Notes: a model not told the origin generated them from the letters alone. Numbered from the stretch's first letter, positions 1 through 8,231 are shown. The stretch is 44,588 nucleotides of DNA from JBDRTU01 sp043823825 (GCA_043823825.1 JBDRTU010000052.1:1-44588), one strand, 5' to 3'. Numbers and translations: made by a program.

Positions 1-14
1 TCAGTGTTTCACCC

Positions 15-1508
15 CTAAGTAACAACCGGTGCCTTGATATTCTTAAGTAATTCCAGGAGGAAATCCCAGAATTTTGCGACCGTAGCGATCTCAACATATT
101 CATTGGTTGTATGCACCTCACTCATGGTAGGACCGAAGGAAATAATTTCAGCTGCCGGGAACATACGATTAAATACCGCGCCCTCAATACCAGCGTGAAC
201 TGTTTTTACCTTAGGTTCAACCCCATAGAGTTGTTGGTACACTTGTTTGGTGGTGCCGAGGAGCGGGGTATCAAAACGAGGTTCCCAGGCCGCGTAGCGG
301 TTGAGAATTTCTGCTTTTCCGTTGGCTTTTTCAAGCATCTCCGTGATCTTTGACTGCAGCTCATCCATTTGTGATTCATCCGAACTTCGAAACATACAAG
401 TGACGGAGTGTTCACTTCCGTCCATTGTCATAATACCGACATTGTTTGATGTTTCGACCAGCTCCTCGTTGTTGGGATCCATACGAATTACACCATGGGG
501 CAGCGCTTTGATAAGCTCTAGTATCGTGCCTTGGTCATCCAGATCAAAAACAGGTTCGCCTGAACTATGGCCAAGATCCTCGAGTGTGACTGCGAGATTT
601 GGCTCAAGCCCCTGGTACTCAACTTTAATTTTTTCCACTAGCTGGTTGAATGCTTCTTTAGCGCTTTCGACTTGATCAGCTGGAAACATTAGAACGGCTT
701 CGGCATCACGGGGAATTGCGTTCATCTTGTTGCCGCCCTTAAGGGTAGCGATCCGGACGCCAAATTCAGTAAACCCCTACAGGACTCTACCAAGTATCTT
801 GATAGCGTTGGCGCGCCCAAGATGGATTTCGAGCCCGGAATGTCCACCCTCTAAGTCTTTGATTGTGAGACGACACTTCCGCATCCCAGAATCTGAGGGT
901 ACATAAGTAATACTGAATGTACCGATCACCCTACCACCGCCAGCACAACCAACGAAAATCTCACCTTCTTCTTCTGAATCAAGATTGATGATCAATCTAC
1001 TTTTGATTATCTTTGTATCTAGGGCGGATGCGCCATCGAAGCCGACCTCTTCCATGGTCGTGAATAGTAGTTCCAGTGGTCCGTGTTCGATGGTATTATT
1101 GTCCATGATAATTGCCAGCATTGCCGCGATGCCAATGCCATTGTCAGCACCGAGAGTGGTGCCATTTGCCATGAGTTTGACATCTTTCAAAATGAACTCA
1201 ATCGGATCTTTGGTGAAATTGTGCGTGCTCTCTTTGAGCTTTTCACACACCATATCAAGGTGCCCCTGGAGGCAGACTGATGGCCTGTCTTCGAAACCGG
1301 GTGTTGCGGGGACGTAAACAATTACGTTGTTTTTATCGTCACGATTTACTTCGAAGCGTCCTTTAGCAAGATTGAACACAAAATCTGCAATTTCAGCTTC
1401 GTTTTTCGACTCGCGCGGAATGGAACTTATAAGGGCAAACATCTGCCACAAAGTTCCAGGGATAAGGCCTTTTATAGCCTCAATATTTGTTTTTTTTACT
1501 GGATTCAA
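15..1508 (-). pseudogene. pepD: Aminoacyl-histidine dipeptidase (M20 family), interrupted by an in-frame TAG
   Basis: Encodes a PepD-type cytosolic Xaa-His dipeptidase of the M20 di-zinc family. The first half (779-1508) carries the metal-site blocks QGHLDMVCEK, LGADNGIGIA, EEVGFDGA and LDSEEEGE. The second half (15-725) carries NAIPRDAEA, VRIATLKGGNK just upstream, HAGIEGAVF and GPTMSEVHTTNEYV with the last His ligand. Both halves lie in one frame and only the TAG at 777-779 separates them; 17 sense codons continue the family sequence up to the Met at 725. The joined frame is 498 codons, close to the roughly 485 residues of E. coli PepD. I place the start at TTG 1506-1508 because AAGGAG lies 7 bases before it and the likely promoter (TTGACA 1606-1611, TATAAG 1585-1590) would start transcription near 1578, inside the longer frame. 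The segment looks GC-richer than its neighbours. It is a pseudogene unless the amber codon is read through or is a sequence error. Confidence 0.85.
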
Positions 1509-1584
1509 GGTAGTACTCCTTATGTTGTTGATGTGAGTGATTTGTAATTTAGTTGGAAATGAACTAGCTTTATTTCGAGCCAAC

Positions 1585-1611
1585 CTTATAACAAAAAAAT
1601 AATTTTGTCAA
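1585..1611 (-). promoter_or_regulatory. Promoter of pepD
   Basis: On the minus strand TTGACA (1606-1611) is followed after 15 bases by TATAAG (1585-1590). Transcription would begin near 1578, leaving a leader of about 70 bases with a good Shine-Dalgarno sequence before the TTG start of pepD. The remaining sequence up to 1759 shows no gene, only a weak inverted repeat near 1694-1739. Confidence 0.5.
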
Positions 1612-1759
1612 GAACTAAAAAACCATCCTTATTAGGTGGTGTGGAAGTAATTAAAAATTCTTATGTCTCACTAGGGTATAACAAAAAATACCAGTAAACA
1701 CTGACGCTTTTGGTGGGGTCAGTTAGTGAATGTGTTTAGAACTATTGATTGGTTAGAAA

Positions 1760-1792
1760 TAAAAATGAGAGTGAATTTATATCCACTCTCAT
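1760..1792 (-). terminator. Rho-independent terminator of the deaminase gene
   Basis: ATGAGAGTG (1765-1773) pairs perfectly with CACTCTCAT (1784-1792). On the minus strand the stem is followed by a T run, directly downstream of the deaminase stop codon at 1797. Confidence 0.8.
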
Positions 1793-1796
1793 CTAG

Positions 1797-2381
1797 TTAA
1801 AAATGTTTTAATTCATAACTACCTCTACTATCTCTAACTACTAACCTACCTTTAAATCGTTTGCATGCTTTATTTCTTTTTTTAAAAAATTTTATGGCTG
1901 CATTAGCTTCTTTTTCTTTCTCACCAAATACTTTTGAATATTTTTCTAGATACACAACCTTTTTAATACCGATACTATTAACAATATGCTTAGCACATTC
2001 AAGACAAGGAGATAAAGTAACAAATAAAGTAGAATTTGCTATACTTATACCAGCATCAGCTGCGTTAGTAATTGCATTCATTTCAGCATGAGAGCCAATG
2101 CAATTTTTACCCTCTTTCTTTTTACCATTATCATATCTGCATTTGCATCCAACTTTATCACAATGAGGAGCATCTCTTACTGGACCATTATAACCAGTTG
2201 AAAGTATAATAGGTTTTTTTTCTTTTCTTACCCTTGCTATTGCTGCTCCAATATTTGCCCATATACAATGAGCTCTCTCTGCTGCTGTTAATGCTATCTG
2301 CATAAAATACTCGTCCCATGTTGGAATATAATCTTTCTTAACTTTTTTCATTTTTACCTTTTTCTTTTTCTCTTTTTTCAT
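1797..2381 (-). CDS. Deoxycytidylate deaminase-like protein (ComEB family)
   Basis: A 194-residue zinc-dependent cytidine/dCMP deaminase. The motif HAEMNAITNAA supplies the zinc His and the catalytic Glu, and SPCLECAKHI supplies the two zinc Cys residues. The family converts dCMP to dUMP for thymidylate synthesis, which is the likely role here. A Cys-rich insert (HCDKVGCKC) before the catalytic motif is usual in dCMP deaminases, where it binds a second zinc. The first 16 residues are almost all Lys and precede the conserved WDEYFMQIA start of the domain. The start at 2381 is supported by AGGAG 9 bases upstream. It stands alone between a terminator and tRNA-His. Substrate preference within the family cannot be read from the sequence. 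Confidence 0.85.
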   Translation of the reverse strand: MKKEKKKKVKMKKVKKDYIPTWDEYFMQIALTAAERAHCIWANIGAAIARVRKEKKPIILSTGYNGPVRDAPHCDKVGCKCRYDNGKKKEGKNCIGSHAEMNAITNAADAGISIANSTLFVTLSPCLECAKHIVNSIGIKKVVYLEKYSKVFGEKEKEANAAIKFFKKRNKACKRFKGRLVVRDSRGSYELKHF

Positions 2382-2511
2382 TTTCTAGTTCTCCTTTTAT
2401 TTATATTGTTTTGTAAAAATACAAGCTTTGTTTAACGTTTAATATTATCTTTAATTTAATTTTATGTCAATTAAAGTAATAAAAAATAGCTAAAATTAGC
2501 TATTTTTTAAT

Positions 2512-2547
2512 TGGGTGGCTGTTGGGATTTGAACCCAAGCTAAAGGC
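2512..2547 (-). pseudogene. 3' fragment of a tRNA gene
   Basis: Read on the minus strand this contains a full T arm (TTGGG, loop TTCAAAT, CCCAA) followed by CAGCCACC, which looks like the 3' strand of an acceptor stem. No matching 5' strand GTGGCTG and no D arm lie in the 50 bases separating it from tRNA-His, so it appears to be a remnant. A tmRNA 3' end is unlikely because there is no room for the rest of the molecule. Confidence 0.45.
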
Positions 2548-2597
2548 TCCATTCAACCCGCCAATGGTTATAGTATAAATATAGAGAGATACAAGGG

Positions 2598-2669
2598 GGT
2601 GGCCAACGGGAATCGAACCCGTATCAGTGGCGCCACAGGCCACTGCTCTACCACTGAGCTATGGCCACC
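2598..2669 (-). tRNA. tRNA-His (anticodon GTG)
   Basis: The minus strand folds as a cloverleaf: acceptor GGTGGCCA paired with TGGCCACC including the extra G(-1):C73 pair typical of tRNA-His, D arm GCTCAGTGGTAGAGC, anticodon stem GTGGC/GCCAC with loop CTGTGGC, and T arm with loop TCGATTC. The 3' CCA is not encoded. Confidence 0.93.
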
Positions 2670-2722
2670 ACTCTGAATCCCTCAACTAATAATTTTAGAG
2701 TCAACTGATATTAGCATAATTA

Positions 2723-3976
2723 TTATTTATATTCAAGCTCGCTTTCTAAACTGCTATCTAATACTGAAATCCAACTATTACCAGGTTGTAATGGTAGTGG
2801 CTGCTTTTGATTATTAATAAATATTGTACTACTGTTTAAAGATTTTCTTTGCCAGCTACCTTTATACACTTTGCCTTCGGTAAATAAATAAGCTGTGCCT
2901 TCACCTACTGTTTGAATATTAACTTTAAGCAGCGGGTCGTCGGGTAACGGAGTAATGGTAGTAAACATTGTTATCACATTTTTTGCCTGTAGCACGCCGC
3001 CCGTAGTACGATCCAAATGATCCTTGCCATCCATTAATCTAGTATAAACACCAGCAGCTTCTTGGTATTTCCACATTACATCATACTCTAGAGGAAAATA
3101 AGGAATAATTACTTCAGTTGCCGTAGCAATGGAATTAACAGAAGGAGAATCAGAAACTGTATACGGCCAAGATTCTAAAGAAGCTATAGTATTCCAACCG
3201 TGCCCTTTAGCATAATCGTAAAACCGTTCGGCAGAGGTATAAAGATTATGAGGTCGCGATTCTTTCTCCTCACGCCAAAAAGCATTTTCCTGCGCAAATT
3301 CATTAGCGTCCTGCAATCCCGTTACGCCACGAGCTAATTCTGACAAAGCTTCGGTTGAACCGCCGCTGTGCGCATAGAAAGCTCTGACTTCCCTTGCCCA
3401 ATCAGTAAAATAAGAACGCGCGCTCCTAACTGGACCAATTCTTAAAGGTAGCCCTTTTTGGAAAATAGCTAAAAATCTTGTTACCCCTCCTTCGGTTGGC
3501 GCCTCCCAGACCAGGTCGGCAAAAGATAAACCAGATTGCGGCCGCACACTTGGAAAATTTTCAATCACTACGGCCAAAGGTCTCCGCTCGATCACTTCCT
3601 GAGTTACTGCTTCACCAGTTAAAGCAGACACATATTTTTGTTGCTCTTCCTCATCAGGGGGTAATAATTGTAGATTACTATTTAAAGCAACAGTGCCAAA
3701 TTGAGATGAGCCACCTTCTTTTTTTAATACAACAACTGTTCCAATTAAAAGTACAATCACTAATAAACCAGCAAACCAAGCACTGTATTCTAAAAAACTA
3801 ATAGTAGACAGCCTCGCCGCTACTTGCTGAGGTCTTACTATTTTCACCTTACTGGCTCTGTCTTTAGTAACAATCGGAACTTTAATTTTCTTAAATGGCT
3901 TCTTACTCGTGGCTCCACGTTTAGCAACTTTCACTATAACTGTTTTTTTAGATTGAGCTGGTTTGTTTTTGGACAT
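2723..3976 (-). CDS. DUF3048 (YerB-like) membrane-anchored protein
   Basis: A 417-residue protein with a very basic N-terminal tail (about residues 1-55), one transmembrane segment (about 62-85, WFAGLLVIVLLIGTVVVL) and an extracytoplasmic DUF3048 domain from about residue 120. Recognisable family blocks are RRPLAVVIENFPSVRPQSGL, DLVWEAPTEGGVTRFLAIF, IGPVRSARSYF and AFYAHSGGS. The family is widespread in Gram-positive and CPR bacteria and its biochemical role is unknown to me. The start at 3976 is firmly set by the strong site AAGGAGGAT one base before ATG. It is the last gene of a run HAD hydrolase-cutA-DUF3048 with an 18-base gap after cutA, so the three are probably one transcript. Confidence 0.88.
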   Translation of the reverse strand: MSKNKPAQSKKTVIVKVAKRGATSKKPFKKIKVPIVTKDRASKVKIVRPQQVAARLSTISFLEYSAWFAGLLVIVLLIGTVVVLKKEGGSSQFGTVALNSNLQLLPPDEEEQQKYVSALTGEAVTQEVIERRPLAVVIENFPSVRPQSGLSFADLVWEAPTEGGVTRFLAIFQKGLPLRIGPVRSARSYFTDWAREVRAFYAHSGGSTEALSELARGVTGLQDANEFAQENAFWREEKESRPHNLYTSAERFYDYAKGHGWNTIASLESWPYTVSDSPSVNSIATATEVIIPYFPLEYDVMWKYQEAAGVYTRLMDGKDHLDRTTGGVLQAKNVITMFTTITPLPDDPLLKVNIQTVGEGTAYLFTEGKVYKGSWQRKSLNSSTIFINNQKQPLPLQPGNSWISVLDSSLESELEYK

Positions 3977-3994
3977 AATCCTCCTTAGATAAAA

Positions 3995-4321
3995 TTAATT
4001 TTTTAATTCTCCTTTAAACCATTTATAATAAGCGAGATTAACATTTGATATTTCTACCGTACCAATAAAGGGCACTTGGTCAGAATGTTTTGATTGTACC
4101 AATTTTTGTAACTTTTTTAAATGCTTAGGTAAAGTATCCATAACCAGCAAACAACCCTTGCCTCTTTCTATTTTTCCGGTTTTTGGTGGCCAAAAGAAAC
4201 GCGTCAGTAGGCGCGGAAAAATATTGTAACAAACCGTTAGTCTAGCTCTAAGCGAAATATCACCAATCCGCTTTGCCTCGGCAACAGAATTACAATTTAC
4301 TAACAGCCAAAGTAGTTTCAT
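3995..4321 (-). CDS. cutA: CutA-type divalent ion tolerance protein
   Basis: The 108-residue length fits the CutA1 family. The order of blocks matches: an N-terminal strand MKLLWLLVNC, an Ala-rich helix, RLTVCYNIFP (family pattern rLaACvNi-P), the Trp-containing segment, then QVPFIGTVEISNVNLAYYKWF at the end, equivalent to the family's HpYevPei and final helix. CutA proteins form trimers; they were linked to copper tolerance in E. coli but their general role is unsettled. The start ATG overlaps the stop TGA of the upstream HAD gene by 4 bases (ATGA), which suggests translational coupling. The segment RFFWPPKTGKIERGKG diverges from the usual SxYxWxGki pattern. Confidence 0.8.
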   Translation of the reverse strand: MKLLWLLVNCNSVAEAKRIGDISLRARLTVCYNIFPRLLTRFFWPPKTGKIERGKGCLLVMDTLPKHLKKLQKLVQSKHSDQVPFIGTVEISNVNLAYYKWFKGELKN

Positions 4322-4944
4322 AAAGTCTTAATTAATTCAGGCAACTCTTTAAAGGATGAAATGCAGGCGTCGGCATTATCAAACTTTTTATGTGAGTAAA
4401 TTATTACTCTCATATCAGCGGCACGTGCTGTGACAATGTCATTTTCCACATCTCCTATATAAACACACTCATTAGGCCTTACTTCTAGTTTTCTAGCTGC
4501 CAATAAAAGTGGTTCGGGGTGCGGTTTGTGATTAACTGTATCTTGATAAGATACTGCTGCACCAAAATACTTTTTTAGTTCCTCTAAACTAGGGCCAACG
4601 AACATAGTCTCCGCTACCCGGCTAGTTACAATTCCTAATTTATATTTTTTTCTTAGAGCTTTTACTGCCTTAGCCGCGCCTATTGTCATGGTAGAGAAAC
4701 GAATGTAATATTGCCCCGCTAATCTTCTCCCCTCTTCCCACATTTTCATTATCTCCTGCTCATTAGTAGTTTTAGACAGAACTTTAATTGCATCGTATAA
4801 ATTGTAATGAAAAATCTGGCGATACTCTTCAGCCGTGGGCGGCTGGTAACCGTTCTTTTCCATCAAATCCTGAAAAAAATTCAAATTAGCTGGAAATGAA
4901 TCCATTACTACTCCATCAATATCAAAAATTACTGCTTTAATCAT
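4318..4944 (-). CDS. HAD-superfamily hydrolase, phosphoglycolate phosphatase-like
   Basis: A HAD phosphatase of about 208 residues. Motif I is FDIDGVVMDS (nucleophile and acid Asp), motif II is the Ser/Thr of GIVTSR, motif III is the Lys of HKPHPEP, and motif IV is YIGDVENDIVTARAADM. An alpha-helical cap lies between motifs I and II, as in the PGP/beta-PGM subfamily. The frame extends to 5022, but I start at ATG 4944, directly before IKAVIFDIDG, because the upstream 26 codons cross a palindromic repeat (4971-4987) and look non-coding. The substrate cannot be told from sequence. It overlaps cutA by 4 bases. Confidence 0.8.
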   Translation of the reverse strand: MIKAVIFDIDGVVMDSFPANLNFFQDLMEKNGYQPPTAEEYRQIFHYNLYDAIKVLSKTTNEQEIMKMWEEGRRLAGQYYIRFSTMTIGAAKAVKALRKKYKLGIVTSRVAETMFVGPSLEELKKYFGAAVSYQDTVNHKPHPEPLLLAARKLEVRPNECVYIGDVENDIVTARAADMRVIIYSHKKFDNADACISSFKELPELIKTL

Positions 4945-4970
4945 AAATGTTAGTGGTACCCCGAAGGCCT

Positions 4971-4987
4971 GTCCGCCTCGGGCGGAC
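4971..4987. repeat. 17-bp GC-rich palindrome, copy 1
   Basis: GTCCGCCTCGGGCGGAC is a 7-bp perfect inverted repeat around a 3-base centre. The same pattern GTCCGCC-TNG-GGCGGAC recurs at 40278-40294, so it is a dispersed short repeat. Confidence 0.7.
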
Positions 4988-5029
4988 TTAGAAATCCGAG
5001 ATTCTATTTTACCCCACTCCACTTGCCCC

Positions 5030-5104
5030 CGAGAGGAATCGAACCTCTATTAGCGGCTCCCGCCTACGCTTAAGGCTTCGGTGGGCAAGTAGAAGTCCGC
5101 AGTT
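5030..5104 (-). pseudogene. Broken tRNA-Arg(TCT) copy with a 31-base insert at position 37/38
   Basis: Directly downstream of the intact tRNA-Arg(TCT) the minus strand repeats GCGGACTTCTA, then has a 31-base insert (positions about 5067-5097, GC-rich, starting CTTGCCC and ending GGCGGG), then AGCCGC and a T arm nearly identical to that of the intact gene. The acceptor 5' strand and D arm are missing, so it cannot be a working tRNA. The insert sits between the bases equivalent to 37 and 38, the usual tRNA intron position. I read it as a partial tandem duplication with an inserted palindrome-like element. Confidence 0.65.
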
Positions 5105-5301
5105 CCCCGCCTGCCATCACCTATGCCCTTGAGAGGAATCGAACCTCTATCAGCGGCTTAGAAGTCCGCGGTTCTATCCATTGAACTACAAGGGCACAGG
5201 GCATGGCGGGCAGATATCTATTATCCGCCTCCATATTTTAATATTACGGCGGATCCTCGCCGAAGCTTAAATAAATTAGCGGAGGCGGAAACTACGAGGG
5301 C
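5105..5301 (-). repeat. tRNA-Arg module, copy A
   Basis: On the minus strand the tRNA is preceded by about 100 bases and followed by 19 bases that match those around tRNA-Arg(CCT) at 29283-29484. Shared blocks in order are GCCCTCGTAGTTTCC, CTTCGGCG, GATCCGCC, TGGAGGCGGA, CTGCCCGCCAT, then the tRNA, then TAGG-GATGGCAGG. The blocks just before and after the tRNA are themselves imperfect inverted repeats, so leader and trailer of the precursor can pair. Confidence 0.75.
5124..5195 (-). tRNA. tRNA-Arg (anticodon TCT)
   Basis: Cloverleaf on the minus strand: acceptor GCCCTTG/CAAGGGC with discriminator A, D arm GTTCAATGGATAGAAC, anticodon stem GCGGA/GCCGC (one G-C pair replaced) with loop CTTCTAA, and T arm AGAGG-TTCGATT-CCTCT. 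CCA is not encoded. The D arm resembles that of tRNA-Arg(CCT) at 29393. Confidence 0.92.
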
Positions 5302-5418
5302 TAGCCGTAGTTAATTAACTAAACTCTACTACTTATCCCTATTTTAAGATAATTTGTCAACTATCGCCACACTTACAAACAAAATGGGTTAATGGCATAT
5401 AGAGCAGTAAATTGAAAA
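5302..5418. other. Gene-free stretch
   Basis: Between the tRNA-Arg module and the glycosyltransferase stop codon I see only AT-rich sequence with no convincing gene or terminator. Confidence 0.4.
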
Positions 5419-6720
5419 CTACCAAGGCAATATTAACCCATAAGTAGTTGGTGCGAGCAACAAAAACGAAATGACTACTATATAAAGATAGGCTGGCAGT
5501 AATCGTTTTTGCCAATAAGTGTTTCTAATACACCAATCTTTCACTGATGGCCAAATTAAAGGCACTAATAAATAACCAAATATCAACGCTGGAAAATAGT
5601 GATAAATAAAAAATACTCTATTAATAAAAAAGAAAGGTATATAACTTATAAAAAATGCCAGTAGTAATAGGGTCCGATTATCATCTCGCAATACACGATT
5701 AGTTAAAGAGAGAATGGACAAAAGTAACGCTACCACTAGAGCTATAATAACAGAAAACCAACCTACTGGATTACCCTGAACAATAATTGCACGGTCATTC
5801 TCAACTAATATTCCTAACTTTTTTTCACCAACCAGCCATTGTTGAGGTTGGCTGGAATTTGCATGTTCAGAATAATTACTGTTAGCTTTAAACATAGTTA
5901 CAAATAATGTTGGTAGATAACGCACAATACCTACCAAATCATTTCCCGGAGGATATTTCAGCCGTTCAGAAACAGTCTGAATTTTACCTAAACTAATCGG
6001 CGTCTTACTGTTAACTCCTCCGATAGAAGCAAAATAGATTACCCATATTGTTAGATGAATAAATAAAATAAATAACAATGCTAACGCAAATTCACGTAAT
6101 CGCTGTTGCCGCCATAACCACCAACCTAAAACTGCTATAAAACCCAAGGCGATCCATTTTACCGACAAAGCGCCGCCCAACAGCGCGGCTCCGCAGATGA
6201 ATAAGAGATATCTAATTTTTTTTGATCTTGCGCTCCCTCCTATTAAAAATAAAGCAAGGCCCCCGAAACCTAAGAAGAGTAACAAATTTTCTGGTAACAT
6301 TAATCTTGAATATACTACCAAAGAATTGTCCCAAATTACCAACCATGCAGCGATCACTGCCTGCCAAGTCGCCATTGAAAGAGCTCGTGCTATTAAATAA
6401 ACAGCTATCACTAATCCCGCTCCTAAAAATGCGTTCAATTGACGTGCAGTCTGATAAGGAAATTTATTAATGGTCTGGCTGGTATTCTCAATTTGTAAAG
6501 AAGGTTGATAAGATTTAACTGATACTGCATTTACTAATGAAGATAAGGGTGGATGCACTGTAAAGTAGGGTTGTTGGTGCAAGATATAAGTGGCAAAAGT
6601 TGCTTCTGTAGATTCATCAAATAAAGCTTGAGTAGGATATGATAATTTTGGTAATCGCAATAAAAGCGCCAGTAAAAAAAGACCGATTATGATTGTGTAA
6701 TCTTTTTTAGTCAACAACAT
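5419..6720 (-). CDS. Membrane glycosyltransferase of the GT39/PMT type
   Basis: A 433-residue polytopic membrane protein with about ten hydrophobic segments. The N-terminal transmembrane helix is followed by FDESTEATFATYILHQQPYF and HPPLSSLV, matching the acidic DE motif and the HPPL motif in the first outer loop of dolichyl-phosphate-mannose protein mannosyltransferases and related GT-C enzymes. Such enzymes transfer a sugar from a polyprenyl-phosphate donor onto proteins or glycans on the outer face of the membrane. The donor and acceptor are not predictable. It follows xerD by 41 bases on the same strand and may share its transcript. Confidence 0.8.
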   Translation of the reverse strand: MLLTKKDYTIIIGLFLLALLLRLPKLSYPTQALFDESTEATFATYILHQQPYFTVHPPLSSLVNAVSVKSYQPSLQIENTSQTINKFPYQTARQLNAFLGAGLVIAVYLIARALSMATWQAVIAAWLVIWDNSLVVYSRLMLPENLLLFLGFGGLALFLIGGSARSKKIRYLLFICGAALLGGALSVKWIALGFIAVLGWWLWRQQRLREFALALLFILFIHLTIWVIYFASIGGVNSKTPISLGKIQTVSERLKYPPGNDLVGIVRYLPTLFVTMFKANSNYSEHANSSQPQQWLVGEKKLGILVENDRAIIVQGNPVGWFSVIIALVVALLLSILSLTNRVLRDDNRTLLLLAFFISYIPFFFINRVFFIYHYFPALIFGYLLVPLIWPSVKDWCIRNTYWQKRLLPAYLYIVVISFLLLAPTTYGLILPW

Positions 6721-6761
6721 TAGTTATGTTAAACAAAAATACTTAGTTAATATAATAATTA

Positions 6762-7715
6762 TTAACCCTTTCTGCGCCGAGAGTGAAAAGCTTTATGTAC
6801 TTCGCCCAATTGCTTATCAGTAACGTGAGTATATACCTGAGTAGTAGTAATACTGGCATGCCCGAGTAAAGTTTGTACTGCTCTTAAATCAGCGCCCGAA
6901 GATAATAAATCAGTGGCAAAGGAGTGCCGCAGGGTATGTGGAGTAATTTTTCGTGTGATACCTGCTACTTTACGATAATACTCAATTGCTCGCTGTACAC
7001 TGCGGGTAGATAATGGATGCGAAGCTGACTTTCCTTTTTCTCTTCCTTTGGCTGCCCTGTCGTGACCGATAAATAAAGCTGGATCAAGATCAATACGTTT
7101 ATCTAAATATTTTTTTAAATGATTCTTGGCAGTAGTTGATAAAAAAACTACACGCACTTTGCCGCCTTTACCTCTTATTGGCATTTCATCTTTTAATAAA
7201 TTAATTTGATCACATTTTAAACTAACTAACTCCGACACGCGCATACCAGTAGAAAAAAGAAGTTCTAAAATAGCTTTATCACGTAATTTAATAATATGTG
7301 CTTCATTGGTTTTAAATGGCGCTTCCAATAATCGTTCTAAATCTGATCCCTCCAAAAATTCCACCTGTCGCTCTTGTTGTTTAGCTAACTCAATTTTCTC
7401 AGGTGCGAGTGACACTAAATCGCGCTTACGTAAATATTTAAGAAAAGAGCGTAGGGCAATTAAATGGTAATTTTGGGTAGTGTGGGAAAGTTCTTGTCCC
7501 CCTCGTGACTGAAAACGATTTAACCACAAACGAAAATTGCGAATCTGGTCAGCGGTAATGTCTTGGGGTTTTGATTTTTTCTTTAAACTTGTTCTTAACC
7601 AAACCAAAAAGCGTGTGAGGTAAAAATCATAATTACGAATTGTCAGCTTTGAACGCCCAAGTTCTATTTCTAAATATTCCAAAAAGTCATGAATGTAGTC
7701 GTGCAAAGTGGCCAT
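6762..7715 (-). CDS. Tyrosine recombinase XerC/XerD family
   Basis: A 317-residue site-specific recombinase with an N-terminal SAM-like core-binding domain (about residues 1-95) and a C-terminal catalytic domain. The catalytic residues are visible as TGMRVSEL (Arg), the beta-hairpin Lys in RGKGGKVRVV, HTLRHSFA (His-x-x-Arg), LGHASITTT (His) and VYTHV (nucleophile Tyr). Length and sequence are those of the chromosomal Xer enzymes that resolve chromosome dimers at dif, and it sits in a housekeeping context, so I favour that role over a phage or integron integrase. The start ATG follows a possible -10 element closely and has no Shine-Dalgarno site. Confidence 0.88.
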   Translation of the reverse strand: MATLHDYIHDFLEYLEIELGRSKLTIRNYDFYLTRFLVWLRTSLKKKSKPQDITADQIRNFRLWLNRFQSRGGQELSHTTQNYHLIALRSFLKYLRKRDLVSLAPEKIELAKQQERQVEFLEGSDLERLLEAPFKTNEAHIIKLRDKAILELLFSTGMRVSELVSLKCDQINLLKDEMPIRGKGGKVRVVFLSTTAKNHLKKYLDKRIDLDPALFIGHDRAAKGREKGKSASHPLSTRSVQRAIEYYRKVAGITRKITPHTLRHSFATDLLSSGADLRAVQTLLGHASITTTQVYTHVTDKQLGEVHKAFHSRRRKG

Positions 7716-7761
7716 AATAGTATCTATATTTTACGACACATTAAATTTTTGAACAACTAGG

Positions 7762-7790
7762 TTGATTAAAATTACCATCTGTGCTAGTAT
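7762..7790 (+). promoter_or_regulatory. Promoter of rpsO
   Basis: TTGATT (7762-7767), 17-base spacer ending TGTGC, and TAGTAT (7785-7790) form a -35 plus extended -10 promoter. Transcription would start near 7797. Confidence 0.65.
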
Positions 7791-7809
7791 TGGGGCACTA
7801 ATAATTATT

Positions 7810-7856
7810 CGTTTAGCTGGGTTACTGGGCTCTATCCACCCCCTACTCGGTAAACG
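7810..7856 (+). promoter_or_regulatory. rpsO leader hairpin, candidate S15 autoregulatory site
   Basis: CGTTTA (7810-7815) pairs with TAAACG (7851-7856) around a GC-rich interior with GGG and CCCC runs that can pair. The structure ends just before AAGGA and the rpsO start. S15 autoregulates through leader structures in several bacteria, so this is a candidate by position; no known S15-leader consensus was matched. Confidence 0.45.
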
Positions 7857-7871
7857 GATTAAGGAAAAGCT

Positions 7872-8231
7872 ATGCTAGACAAGCAAACTAAGGATAAAAT
7901 CATTAAAAAATTTAAGACGCATGAGCAAGATACGGGATCGGCTGAAGTGCAGATCGCGATTTTAACTGAGGAAATTAGCAGGTTAACCGAACACCTTAAA
8001 TCTCATAAAAAAGATTTTTCCTCTCGTCGTGGTTTGTTGAAAAAAATAGGACAACGCCGACGACTACTTAAATTCTTAAAACGAGAGGATGAGAAAAAAT
8101 TTGAACAGTTAGTGAAGAAACTTAAGTTGAATATAAAAATCTCTGATGTCGCTCAACCATTACCAGAAGAAGTAGAGGAGGAAAAATCAACCAAGCAAAA
8201 AAACAAGGAGTCCTCTAAGGAAAAGGAATAA
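7872..8231 (+). CDS. rpsO: 30S ribosomal protein S15
   Basis: The first about 88 residues are canonical S15: HEQDTGSAEVQIAILTEEI, LTEHLKSHKKDFSSRRGL and QRRRLLKFLKREDEKKF cover the rRNA-binding helices. The protein is 119 residues because of a charged C-terminal tail of about 30 residues rich in Glu and Lys, not found in E. coli S15. It binds 16S rRNA helices h20-h22 early in 30S assembly. AAGGA lies upstream of ATG. The NYN gene begins one base after its stop. Confidence 0.96.
   Translation: MLDKQTKDKIIKKFKTHEQDTGSAEVQIAILTEEISRLTEHLKSHKKDFSSRRGLLKKIGQRRRLLKFLKREDEKKFEQLVKKLKLNIKISDVAQPLPEEVEEEKSTKQKNKESSKEKE

Noticed and set aside
2512..2669. A tmRNA ending at the 2512 T arm
   Set aside because: tRNA-His occupies the space where the rest of the molecule would lie, and no 5' half was found.
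4318..5022. Long form of the HAD protein starting at 5022
   Set aside because: The additional 26 residues are encoded by a palindromic repeat and do not fit the family; the HAD core begins right after ATG 4944.
6762..7715. Integron or phage integrase
   Set aside because: Length and sequence fit chromosomal XerC/D, no extra IntI-type segment is seen, and no attachment site lies next to it.
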